Under the pieces are notes generated by a model. That model did no database searches, was not told the origin of the DNA, and saw nothing but the letters and a program-made list of their open reading frames with translations. Positions 1-10,329 of a stretch of 64,000 bases of DNA are shown one piece after another (the first letter of the stretch is position 1; the number at the start of each line of letters is the position of its first letter). A program made the translations under genes and the position numbers. Origin of the DNA: Panicum virgatum (Eukaryota; Streptophyta; Magnoliopsida; Poales; Poaceae); assembly GCF_016808335.1 (NCBI RefSeq), contig NC_053141.1:28439581-28503580 (forward strand), read 5' to 3'.

Positions 1-800
1 AGGACAACGACGACGACGACTGGTGGTAGCGAACGGCGATGGCGACTGGCGGAGCTTGCTGGGATGGTGGAGAAGTGGTGTGCGGCGTGGAGGATGGCCG
101 GAGGGGCTTGCTCATCGGTGGACAGGGGCGGCGACGGCAAGCTGTTCCGTGGAGCGGGAGATTGAAGGAGAAACAGATATGTGGGGCCCACATGGAAGGA
201 AGAGGAGGTGGGGGTAATTCGGTATTTTTTGCTGCTACTTAACACCCCTTTAACACTTCATGGACTGAAATGGCACCGAGGGCAAAAGTTAGAACTCTCG
301 TGGCACCGAGGACAATCCGAAAATTTTTGTGGCACTGAGAGAAGTAGTCAAAATATCTGTTGCACCAAGGGAATTAACTCATCATAAATTCGTAGGGCAT
401 GAGATGGAAATTGATTCTATACATCATCGAGTTATATATTTCTATTTCGTAATTTATAGCACACTCTTTGCCTCTCTCCTCTTAAGTAAAAGTATAGTAC
501 ATAAGTATCTTCCTTGTAAGGTCAGCAACTGTATACAAATATATTTGATATATAATTATATTAGTTTAATAGATTTGTGTCTAAATTATGATTATTAGAA
601 TGGAATTCAATTTCAAAGATTTCAATAGGACATTAAAGTATATAGTGGCATGGATCCAACTAACCCAAGTATATATGGGGGCTAGTGGCAATGCCCACCA
701 AATGGGCCGCGTTCTGTGGCCGCTGTTGAGCATGCGGCCGAAGGCCGCGATGGCAGGAGGAGGAGCACGTTGATGTCGTCTACCTGGCAGGTCCGAGTTC
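1..800. other. Unassigned left flank with decayed 30-bp repeats
   Basis: No gene is recognisable. The first 230 bases are GC-rich and open in several overlapping frames, which is expected of such composition. Four decayed copies of a roughly 30-bp unit beginning TGGCACCGAGG start near 271, 301, 330 and 360. The remainder (about 380-800) is AT-rich with no motif I can name. Confidence 0.4.
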
Positions 801-1034
801 CTTCATATAACGAACATGGCACCATTTATGCCATTTCGAGTGATTTTGGTGATCGAATGACAACACAACACTTGGACTAATATGATTATTAAGATGATCA
901 TTCTCAGGCTTTTAGGTTCAAGTGATGACAAAGAGAAAGAGAAGATAGGCGTAGCAAGGCCCGAAGGGCTGCCCCTACGGCTCTTCGGATCAGGAGCACC
1001 AGAAGAACCGACGCCAGGGCATCGGAGCATCCGA

Positions 1035-1440
1035 TGGTAGTCGGAAGAACCGACGCCATGGTACTTTGGTTCAGAAGGGAGTCGAAGCCAAGTCAGCCTA
1101 TAGGCACCGGTTGAACCGACGGGTCAAAAAGGAGGCACCGGTGCATTGGGCGTCCTATGTTCCAGAGACGATGTCAAGTGCCCAGGAGAAGTTTCCTCAG
1201 CACCGGTTGAACCGACGGTGCATCGGAGTTTTGCGTCGGTGCAATGACGTCAGCGCCCAGGAGAAGATTCTTGAGCACCGGATGAACCGGTGATGCATCG
1301 GTACAAAGCATCAGTTCAACCGGTGATCACTGCGTCAGCTGTCAGAAGCTCAACGGCTACTTTGGGTTATGAGTGACCGGATGAACCGATAGTACCCCGC
1401 CAAGAGGCATCGGTTCTTCCGGTGATACGCAGATTTTCAG
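1035..1440 (+). repeat. LTR near-palindrome cluster (CACCGGTT/AACCGGTG type)
   Basis: At least six related motifs such as CACCGGTTGAACCGACG, CACCGGATGAACCGGTG and CATCGGTTCTTCCGGTG are spaced through the U3 region. Palindromic CACCGG motifs are a known conserved feature of Sirevirus LTRs; here they are diverged from each other. Confidence 0.65.
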
Positions 1441-1477
1441 CTAACCGTTGGAGCAACGGCTACAAGACTTGGTGGCC

Positions 1478-1486
1478 TATATATAC
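1478..1486 (+). promoter_or_regulatory. TATA box of the Copia-type LTR
   Basis: TATATATAC lies downstream of the palindrome cluster, where the U3/R promoter is expected, about 30 bases before the likely transcript start. Confidence 0.55.
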
Positions 1487-2257
1487 GCCTCACCCCGGCC
1501 ATTTGAAGATTGCTGGAGTTGCTGGACATCCCACACACACCCAAGAACATCTCCAAGCCATACAAAAACATCAAGATCATATCCTTAGCCCTTAGCACAC
1601 TTTGAGAGTGTTGTGTAAAGGATTAGCTCTTAGTGAGTGAGATTGCAAGGCCTTAAGCCTTTGTGCTGTGGTTCTTTAGCGAACCAAAACAAGAGCTTGG
1701 TGCGCCGGCACCTTGGAGCGTGAAGCTCGCCGGCAACGTCATCGACCCTCCGACTTGGTGTAGAGCGGCGACGACATCTTTGTGCGGGGGACGTGGAGAC
1801 CCCCATCCTTTGTGGAGAAGCTCCTTAGTGGAACCCGGGGCCAAGGTGACCGTGATTGTGTTCACGGAAGAGACTTGGTGGCCGAGTAGCAATACTCTTA
1901 GTGAGTGCTACAACAACGTGGATGTAGGTGTGCCTTTGTGGCTAACCGAACCACGGGATAAACACCCGCATCAAGAGTTTGCTATCTCCTATCCCGCTCT
2001 TTAAGCTTCCGCATTTCTTACTAGCAATTTGTGTGCCTTTACTTTCATAGAATAGTTTCTTGATAGGAAAGGCTATAGGTTGCTAAACTCTTTTGGGATA
2101 GGGGTTTTACACTTGAACAACCTAGTTGCACATCTAGATAGCATGTTTTAGTTTAAGTTTTGTGCAAACTAGTTGGAGCCATAGGTCTAAGTTTTTATTA
2201 GTGCCTAATTCACCCCCTCCCCCTCTTAGGCTAGAGCACCCGATCACTTTCACTTCA

Positions 2258-3160
2258 AAAATTAGTCTTTGTGTGGAGACTGGCCAGATATTCTCTCCCA
2301 TCTGGAGATGTTCTACATCGCAGACATATGGCTGCAAACAATGCTTGCATATTATGTGGAGCAACAGACTCCTGGAGCAACAGATGAACACTTGACTCCT
2401 TGTAATGCATCTTCATGTATATGACAGTTTATCTTTAGGAAAACCAGAAGAAAACACAGCTTTGAACAGCTTGTTGTTGACACCATAAAGCATGCTGCAT
2501 AGCATCTCCTAGAACTACCTGAAATTCAATACAAGCATGTTGGTTTTTAGTTATGATCAAGTCAAGTCATGAAAAAATTGAAAGTAAATTATGTGTGTAG
2601 CATATGTCAAATTTCTGCAAAAGTGATGGCAAGAATGAAATGAAAGAAGCCCAAGGTGGGACAGATATGATCACGAAGACAAGTTGCAAGATGAACCAAA
2701 TACTTGGTATTAGGTTGTAAACCCAAGTTTTTTTGCACCTCTTGATTTGCTTGACGACTCTAATGCACAAAAGATCCACATTTGATTGCACTTAAAATGA
2801 ACAGAACTAACACCATGGTGCTTTTGAGCTGAGAGCTACATTTTTGCTAGGCTAACCAAACTAATAAGCTGTAAGCAACTTATAGATCATACATATATTT
2901 CATTTTTGCATTCAAGATATGTCTAATCACTGATCTTTTTAGATAGTACCACATTCAAGATCTATTTATTATCCTACAGTGTCCAAAAGCAAGAAAGTGG
3001 GTACTGGGTAGCTGGGTCATTTGTTCGCCATTAGGAGAGGGTACACAAACTTAGGCTCATTTGCTTACAACTAATTTCAGCCCAAGGTACAAGTATATTC
3101 AGATTACCAAAATAAATAAGTTGGCATGTAATGCGAAATATTTGAGGCTTCCCACAACAT
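2258..3160. other. Unassigned intergenic sequence
   Basis: AT-rich sequence with only short overlapping open frames. I see no transposon terminus, coding motif or repeat. Confidence 0.5.
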
Positions 3161-3237
3161 TTGGTCAAAACGCCCTTACCCTATCGAATCCTGCCTGAGC
3201 TGCAGCACCGGCCTGAGCTCGGGGAAGGCTTGGGGTC
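3161..3237. repeat. Left flank of the Ty3 insertion: host 48-bp repeat unit
   Basis: The stretch from about 3197 to 3237 (GAGCTGCAGCACCGG through GGCTTGGGGTC) matches the sequence just beyond the other outer LTR (58216-58260), where the unit recurs at a 48-bp period. This ties the two outer flanks to the same original locus. Confidence 0.6.
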
Positions 3238-3517
3238 TGTTACGCCCCGCACGTGGCCGTCGGCGGCTCGCCGGCGACGTGAGATTCGCACAAGAGGAGG
3301 TTCGGTGGTGGGAGGACCAGGTGGAGGACCCAAGCCTCAATAAAAGTCTATTGTATTATCAAAATTTTACGCGTCTTCCCTTAGAACTCACGGGGTTATA
3401 CTACTTCCCCAGACACTCACTGACCACACGGTCCCACACACATGACACACCCTCTTCTCTAGGACTTATGCCTTCGCTGATGACGCCTGTGATCTTGGTT
3501 GACCCAGGGTCATAGCA
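3238..3517 (-). repeat. 3' LTR of the split Ty3 element
   Basis: About 280 bp. It shares most of its sequence with 57931-58207, including the stretches around GACGTGAGATTCGCACAAGAG and GTGATCTTGGTTGACCCA. It starts TG and ends CA in window orientation. Confidence 0.75.
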
Positions 3518-3539
3518 TCTGCCCCTCCAGGAAAACTCA

Positions 3540-4919
3540 CTTGACCCCAAGAGAGCACATCAGGAAAATGTTGTTGGATCACATAGTAATCCTCCCAAGT
3601 TGCAGACGCCGATGGAATCTTTGTAAGCAACAGTGCCTATCTTCTCCAAAATCGTATAGGGGCCATAATACTTCATCTCTAGTTTGGGAAATGGACGGTT
3701 GATTAGAGAAGACTAAGCATATGGTTGTAACTTCAGAAGTACTTTGTCCCCCACTTGAAAAATTGCATCCATTCTCTTGCGATCAGCCGGTACTTTCATT
3801 TGAGCTTGAGCTTTGAGCAAGTGATCCTTCAACAGCGCAGTATGCAACTGCCTATCAGTGACATCATGACCATAGATGTATCCGAGGTGACGGATGGAGG
3901 AATACCCACATACGGTTCATGACCATACAGGGCTCGAAAAGGAGAACACTCCAAAGATATATGATGAGAAGTATTGTACCAGAATTTGGCTGTGCCAACC
4001 AGGTCTTCCATTTGGCCGGAGAATCACCCACCGAACACTGCAAGTACATTTCAAGACACTTATTAACCCTCTCGGTCTGCCCATCAGTCTGAGGGTGGTA
4101 GGACGTGCTGAAAGCAAGATTAACTCCCAATAACTGAAACAGCTCCTTCCACACCTGGCTGGTGAAAACTTTATCGCGGTCAGAGACCATTGACTGTAGT
4201 AAACCATACAATTTAACCACTATATCAAAGATAACCTGAGCCACCGTGAGAGCAGAATAAGAATGATTCAATGGAATGAAATGAGCGTACTTGGTAAAAC
4301 GATCCACTACCACCAAAATCACAATATACCCTTCAGATTTAGGAAGACCCTCAATGAAGTCAAGAGATATGTTTTGCCAAGCACCAGCAATGAAGTCAAG
4401 ACATATGTTTTGCCAAGCACTAGCAGGAATTGGTAAAGGGTGGAGAAGCCCTTGGGGATGAGTATGCATATGTTTAGCCTGCTGACAGGTTTGACACTGT
4501 TGAATGAAATTCTCAACATCTTGCTTTAATCCCTTCTAGCAGAACATTTTCTTGATTCTCTGGTAAGTAGCATGCTGGACTGAGTGGCCCCCCACTGCAC
4601 TAGAATGTAAAGCAACAATGACCTTGGTTTGCACAGCAGTAGTGTTCCTAACCACCCAGATTTTACCTTTGCATCTGATCACCCCTTGTTGCAGATTGTA
4701 TCTCTGCTCATTTGGACTGTTTTTTTTTTGAGCTTAGCCAACAATTCTTGAGATCTACCATTGGTGACACAAGAATTCACCACATCTTGGACCCATTGAG
4801 GCTGAACTAAGGAAACGTCATGTAGTGCCAAAAGATGTCCCACTCTGGACAATGCATCAGCTGCCAGATTATCCTTTCCTTTTCTATACACCACTCTGAA
4901 CTGCAACCCCATCAACCTA
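3540..4919 (-). pseudogene. Ty3/gypsy pol fragment: RNase H end plus integrase (decayed)
   Basis: Read on the minus strand from 4919: the end of the RNase H region (YRKGKDNLAADALSRV, about 4840-4890), then integrase. The integrase includes part of the zinc-binding region (FIQQCQTCQQAK, about 4455-4500) and a DDE core with VVVDRFTKYAHF and the YHPQTDGQTERVN signature (about 3995-4330). The integrase C-terminal region follows down to about 3620 (FQVGDKVLLKLQPYA). The enzyme would insert element cDNA into the genome. The frame is broken by stops and shifts, and an in-frame 36-bp duplication sits in the core. The fragment is cut at 4919 exactly where a CACTA terminus begins, so reverse transcriptase is absent here. 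The motifs fit the chromovirus-type Ty3 group, but I cannot place the lineage firmly. Confidence 0.8.
4354..4425 (-). repeat. 36-bp tandem duplication inside integrase
   Basis: ATGAAGTCAAGAGATATG and its copy begin at 4354 and 4390, exactly 36 bp apart with two or three differences. The duplication adds 12 codons without shifting the frame and repeats a GAWQNI-LDFI segment. Confidence 0.85.
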
Positions 4920-5160
4920 CACTACAACAAATATCACCTTTTGTGACAAATACCTAATGACATTAGACCTATTCGTCGTTATGTTGTTCAGATTTATGAC
5001 GTTTTATAAGAGGCACTAGAACTTAGTGTCAGAAATGAAGTATTCATCACTAAGACTAATTAGAAATCGTCACAAACTAGTCTAGTGGCAAAATCATTAC
5101 AAATTTCATTTTCCCATTAAGGCCAACAGTTAAACATCACAAATTTTTGGAAAGGAAAGG
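4920..5160 (+). mobile_element. Left terminus of a CACTA-type element (CACTA_A)
   Basis: The sequence starts CACTACAACAAATATCACC at 4920, immediately where the Ty3 pol fragment stops. Repeated GTCAC/GTGAC-type subterminal words follow (TTTTGTGACAAAT, AATCGTCACAAAC, CATCACAAATTT). The preceding three bases are CTA. The matching right end is uncertain; the best candidate is at 55607. Confidence 0.6.
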
Positions 5161-5254
5161 AAACAATTAGAGTGGGTCCCATTGCCACTTGCTAAAGTGG
5201 GCCTAGTCTTGACTTGGGTCCCACACGCCTGGTCTTTTTTCTCTACATTTTTTT

Positions 5255-5601
5255 CCCTGCCTAGCCAAAGTTTGATCCAATATATCATTTTTTTAGACCA
5301 ATATGCCATATTGGGCTGGAAGTGGGCTGCTCGTAAATGCCCAACAGGCTTAATGGGCTGGACAGCCTGCAGCCCAGGGCTGGGGCCTCATGAACCGCAC
5401 CTCATCAAAATAGAAAAAACATTTTTTCCCTGCCCAGCCAAAGTTTGATCCAATATATCATTTTTTAGACCAATATGCCACATTGGACTGGAAGTGGGCT
5501 GCTCGTAAATGCTCAACAGGCTGGACAGCATGCAGCCCAGCCCAGCGCAGCCCAGGGCTGGGGCCTCTTGAACCGCACCTCATCAAAATAGAAAAAAAAC
5601 T
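5255..5601 (+). repeat. Tandem duplication, ~173-bp unit, two copies
   Basis: The block from CCCTGCCTAGCCAAAG through CCGCACCTCATCAAAATAG recurs starting near 5428. The second copy has lost a short segment and gained a small CAGCCCAGCGCAGCC-type expansion. It lies in the CACTA_A subterminal region. Confidence 0.8.
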
Positions 5602-5611
5602 GCATTGCTAG

Positions 5612-5690
5612 CAAGAGCACTCGAACCCGTGACCCATTGAACAACAGGTTGATATGTTACGGCTGGGCTATCAAACAGCTTGCTGAAAAG
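5612..5690 (-). repeat. tRNA-like module (box A/box B) in CACTA_A
   Basis: On the minus strand, TAGCCCAGCCGT (box A-like) is followed about 45 bases later by GGGTTCGAGTGC (box B-like). The spacing resembles a tRNA gene, but no cloverleaf with a paired acceptor stem is evident. It is probably a tRNA-derived relic rather than a functional tRNA. Confidence 0.5.
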
Positions 5691-5764
5691 TGAGGCAACT
5701 ATTTTACTTATACATTATATCTGTGACTGAATAACTTTCCCAATCTCGATCGAAGCAGCGCCGC

Positions 5765-5830
5765 CGTTTTGACGAGCCACTGTTTTGAAGTGCGCCGCGG
5801 CCCGTGCAGCGCCTCCTGCCACGCCGCCGC
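5765..5830. repeat. GC-rich ~30-bp repeat (left part, split by Athila)
   Basis: Units resembling GTGCAGCGCCTCCTGCCACG continue on the other side of the Athila element at 20314-20520. They probably lie in the 5' untranslated region of CACTA_A. Confidence 0.55.
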
Positions 5831-7112
5831 TGTTGACGGTCACTAACAACCAATTTTGATCGTCAACTCTTGTACAAAAAGGAACCAAAATATGGAATAA
5901 GTGCTAGGATAGATTTATTTACTAATGGATTCCACAGATGATGTTCTAGAATGTGTGCATGTGATTTTGAGCTAATTTTGCAGCATAATGGTGAGGTTTG
6001 ATCCAAGACACGACGTTCCGATGAATCAGAACGCAACACATGTCAGAATATGGAGTAGAGGGCCCACTAGAGCAAGAAACCAGCGCAACAGAAGCCAATC
6101 CCCGTGCCATTGACAAGTGGGCCCAGGAAGTGACCCACAGGCCAAAGTGCAAGCTCGGTGGGCCCACTGGGGGTTCGGCCGACCAAGCAGGCCGGCCGAC
6201 CTACCCGTGGGCCCTACCGCCTTCAGGTTTCACGTGGAGGTCTCCCATTGGCTGTTGATGGCGGTTTGATGAGGCTCGGCTGCAGCTCACCCCGTGGCTC
6301 CCTCCTATAAATAAATGGGGGGGGGGGGTAGGGGAATGAAACACACACACACATCACACCCTCTCAACTCACCTTTCTCCCTTGGAGCTTGAGGCCTTCA
6401 TCCTAGATGCTTAGGTAGACTAGGAGGTGTAGAAGAAGAGGAGGAGAGTGAGGAGGAGTCGGGGGAAGTGCCGGGTCTGTCGGCACTCTTCTCCGCTTGT
6501 ACCTCGACGAATGCTTATTTGGTTGTAAGTGTTCGAGACTTTCTTTGTTTGTTTATTTGGAATTAGAGTTTAGATCGTAAGTTATCATCTCTTCCTTATA
6601 TTAGTTGATGTGTATGCTAGCGAGTAGCATTTGATCTTAGCTTAAGACCTCGGATAGAAAAGGGTAGTCTTGGCCAGGGCTAAGGTTAGTAGGGAAAGGC
6701 GTAGACGTGGTGTCTAGGCTAGACTATACCACTCAGTTGTCTGATAGTCCCACGATTTGTAGAGGTAACCGGCAGGTGGTGACAGCCCTGTTCGAGCCCT
6801 AGTAATCCTCCCCGTTCGGATATTGGATAGAGCATCATATTGGAGCTATCGGCTAGTATAAGTCGATCGATACATTTTGCTCGAAGTATAACAGCGATGT
6901 GGTCTCTTCTTCTAAGCATAGATTCTAGATATAGAAAGTCCTCTCTTCTGTCTTCCCCACACCGGTGTGTGTGTCCTTGGATGAGCCTGAACCCATAGAT
7001 AGCGTACTCACGTTCCTCAGTGGATACGATATCCTGGAATACACTTGGGTGAAAGCTACAGCGGTATCCGTGCGCTTGCAATTTTTATTTGTGACGTTGC
7101 AAAATACCAACA
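5831..7112 (+). repeat. 5' LTR of the Athila-type element
   Basis: 1282 bp, TG...CA. A TATA box lies at 6306-6315 followed by a poly-G run. It retains about 160 bp downstream of the TATA box that the 3' LTR lacks. Confidence 0.88.
6306..6315 (+). promoter_or_regulatory. TATA box, Athila 5' LTR
   Basis: TATAAATAAA precedes a G-run and the CACACACAC/CTCTCAACTC tract that likely forms the start of the R region. Confidence 0.55.
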
Positions 7113-7119
7113 AGCTTTC

Positions 7120-7137
7120 TGGCGCCATTGCCAGGGA
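7120..7137 (+). promoter_or_regulatory. Primer-binding site, tRNA-Asp type
   Basis: TGGCGCCATTGCCAGGGA lies seven bases after the LTR. It differs from the usual Athila/Tat site by two G-to-A changes. It would pair with the 3' end of tRNA-Asp to prime minus-strand DNA. Confidence 0.75.
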
Positions 7138-7224
7138 ATGGTAGCTACATTATCTACGGACTCAGTTGTCCTTGTATCTTCTTTCTTTTCTTTTACCTTG
7201 ATTCTACCTCAACCCCCGCTACCC

Positions 7225-7990
7225 ATGGAGCAGCTATCCCTTTTACAGCTCTCTTCACCGAAGAGCGAGTTGTATGAGCCAGCACCCTCTACTGACCCAA
7301 TTCTTTCTACTAGCTATGAACTCGACTCAGGCTTCATAGCCTTTGTTCAGAGAAATTCTTTTTCAGGAAGGGATTGTGAAAATCCCTACTATCATTTGCG
7401 CGAGTTCGAGCAAGTGTGTTCATGCAAGAAAATTTCGGGCATGACACACGAAACTCTTAAATGGAAGTTGTTTCCTTTTTCCCTTTCGGGAGAAGCGAAG
7501 CAATGGTACATTCGTGTCGTAGGCTGTGTGAATGGAAGTTGGATTGAACTTCGGGACATATTCTGTTCTGCATTCTTCCCGCTTTCACGAATATGTGCCT
7601 TACGAACGGAAATTTTAACTTTCTGTCAGAATGATAAGGAATCAATCGGTGTAGCATGGGCTAGATTTACCCTATTGGTAAAATCAGGCCCAGACTTGTC
7701 ATTACCCGAGCATTTATTGCTCCAGCATTTTTATGCTGGTCTTGACAAGGAGTCTGCACACCATCTTGATCTTACCTCTGGAGGATCTTTCGCTCATCTT
7801 ACACCAACCGAGAGTAGGGAAGTCCTCGACAAAATCTTGGACAGAACCCCTTTTGTTTGTGTCCATGAGCTAGTCCCCATAGTGAAACAGACCGGGTTCC
7901 CGAAAGGTAAACCCGACTCTCTGTATCGTCGTGATAGTCCCTGGATCAGTAGATATCACATACAGAACTCATTTCAATCGAATATCACAG
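7225..7990 (+). pseudogene. Athila gag, N-terminal part
   Basis: The ATG at 7225 follows the primer-binding site and opens a frame matching the retrotransposon gag domain of Athila/Tat elements. Examples are GRDCENPYYHLREFEQVC (about 7360-7415) and LKWKLFPFSLSGEAKQWYI (about 7455-7515). Gag forms the cytoplasmic particle that packages element RNA. At 7991 the frame runs into a solo LTR; the same frame resumes at 12963 when the insert and one CACAG copy are removed. The original protein would have been a gag-pol fusion. Confidence 0.82.
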
Positions 7991-10267
7991 ACATGACTCA
8001 CGTTTACAACAACGCATGGATTTAATTATTACATAATCCAAAGGATTGTAATACGAATCTCAGAGTACAAGTCCCCTGGGCTAAAAGAAAACAAACAGAA
8101 AGCGGAAACGATATCTAATCTTCTGGGCAACTTCATCTTCACGAATCATCTCCACAGGCAGCTCGGAGTGTAGCTCGGGCCATCCTTCACATCTTTATTT
8201 GGCATCCTGTCGACTTCTTCACTCGGATCCTGCATCTATCAGGCTATCCCCAAGGACGGGATATGTTCATGTCACCATCCGTATGCAAGCTTTATGGTAG
8301 ATGCAAACAATATAAAGATAATGCCAAGGACAGGCTATGTTTTCCTATGCAAGCAGTATATAAGTCATCCAAATCACCTTTCAACGCGGGCAGCTCCGGC
8401 ATCCCGGACTCCCGGTCTCTTATCTTCCTCTACAACTGTCTCAACCCTGTTTCGGTGCGGGAACTCCCTCTCCCCGCACCTCAGCTGCTATCCAAGCAGG
8501 AAAAGTGGTACTAGAGGGAGGTAGAAAAGTATATGTGGTTCTAACTACATTTGTGAGGCCAGATCCAGAGTTGTACATGACCGAGTACGCGGCTATACGT
8601 ATAGTTTTCACCCTGCTGGGGTTGTACACCTGTACCCACTCGCCCCTAATCCAGCCAGGGATCAGCTGACTTTCTCCGAGGCACTAGTCAATGAAACTAA
8701 CGGCTACGGCACCATCCTACTCCCGGTCTGGGGTGCGTCCTCCCACAGAAGGTCGCCCGGGGCTGTGAAGCTATCTAGAATGGAATCTCCATGGACCCTA
8801 CGATCGGGGGCTAAAGGGTCCTGCCCACTCCCCCTGAGACTGAAACACTATCCTCCTACAGTAATGGTGCCGCGCGTAGCTAGCTCGGGCTGGGTCCCCC
8901 CTCATAAAGGATAAGTGGTGTGCACGTTTGACATAGTTCCGTCACTAGGGCCACAAAGTCAAGTCCTTCATCCAGTTGAGGCGAGCGTCTTCGTCCAAAG
9001 TTAGCATTCCGTCAACACAGTTTGCAATCGATACCCATTACAGGTATCTCCTCCATACCTACACCTCTACTATGTTCCCATGGCCACAGGAACGGTCTAG
9101 CACCCGCCACAGGTGCCCTTCACCCAATTACAGGTGCTGCTCAGGATCGTGCCCAACACACAATCCCCGGCTCTCGAGCCGAAGATCAGAGAAAAGGGTC
9201 CGCTCGCCCCCGCTGTAACCTAATCACCAACTCCCATATTTGTGGAGGCATCTTCCAGCAAGCAAGGACTATCATATATTTATTCCCATATCCCAAATCT
9301 CACTCATAGAAGCAATAGCATACAACAATTCACATCTAAGTATGGGAAACAAGGAATACAGTAAATAAATGGCCATGCAAGCTCATCTCGTCACACTCAA
9401 TTTGGGAGCGTAGCGTATCTAGCAAGCAATGCCTACTAGGTATTCAATTGCGAATGGGCGTGAACCTGATAGGTCTTCGTGGTCTTCATTGGTCTATAAC
9501 GTCTTCTGGTCATCCGGTACGTCCTTCTGGGTCCTCCGGGTGTTGGGATAGTCCTTCTGGATCATCTGGTCGTCCGGGACGTCGGTCAACTCCTCCACGT
9601 CAGGACCTAATCGTAATTACATTTAAACATAAGTACCAAAGTGCAAGAATGCACAAATCTGCTCAAATAATATCCAACTCACAAAAAAACCTATTCTATT
9701 GGGTAGATCATGATTTTAGGAGAATTATGAAACTGGTTTCATATTTTTCAGAGATCCAGTTAATTTACTAAGAATTAACTAAGATTAAAATATTTTTTGG
9801 AATTAATAAATGATTGTCGAAAAAGGAAAAACACAGAGGTGACATTTGGCAGCACCAGAGCGTGCCACGTCAGCATGACATCATCATGACATCACCCGAA
9901 ATGTCAGCTCTGCTGACGTCAGCAGTGGGCCCTGCTAACGTCAGCGTTGACCAAGTCAACGTTGACCGTTGACTGGTCAACCAGGTCAGTGGGGGTCCAC
10001 AAGTCAGTGGGTCCCATCGGTCAGCTTCACATCATACGCTTATAGGTGGGACCCGCGTGTAAGGGTTAAACCAGAAAAAGAAAAAGGGTTTAGGGTTGTT
10101 GGGCCGGAAGTGAACTGACGGCCCAACAAGGCTCGGCTCGGTCTTAACGGATCGGTAAAGCGACGGCTCCGGTTTGACCTGCGGCTCGGGGAAAGGCCGG
10201 CTCGGCTTGGGTTCTGGCCTTCTGGGCCGATAGTGGCCCACACGTTCTTGGGCTCTCCCTCTCATCT

Positions 10268-10268
10268 C

Positions 10269-10325
<57 letters not shown>
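10268..10325. repeat. (CT)n microsatellite
   Basis: Nearly pure CT/TC dinucleotide run with one CCTC interruption, within the 5 kb solo LTR. Confidence 0.95.
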
Positions 10326-10326
<1 letters not shown>

Positions 10327-10329
10327 CAC

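Larger units (their letters stand above)
806..2252 (+). mobile_element. Solo LTR, Copia/Sirevirus-type
   Basis: This 1.45 kb segment has the layout of a Sirevirus (Copia) long terminal repeat and has no adjoining coding domain. The U3 part (about 1035-1440) carries repeated near-palindromes of the CACCGG/CCGGTG type, described for Sirevirus LTRs. A TATA box follows at 1478. The 3' part ends in a CACCCCCTCCCCCTCTTAGG-like tract typical of these LTRs. A 5-bp direct repeat CTTCA occurs at 801-805 and 2253-2257. If that is the target-site duplication, the left end reads TATAAC instead of TG, so a terminal base has mutated or the left edge is slightly misplaced. The next plausible start is the TG at 829. 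Absence of PBS, gag or pol on either side supports a solo LTR. Confidence 0.65.

Noticed and set aside
23..242. Short open frames at the left edge
   Set aside because: Overlapping frames in GC-rich sequence, no motif, no homology that I can recognise.
5608..5640. Reading the 4920 and 56934 CACTA ends as one element's two termini
   Set aside because: CACTACAACAAATATCACC and CACTATCGGAATCCGGC differ after five bases and have different subterminal repeats.
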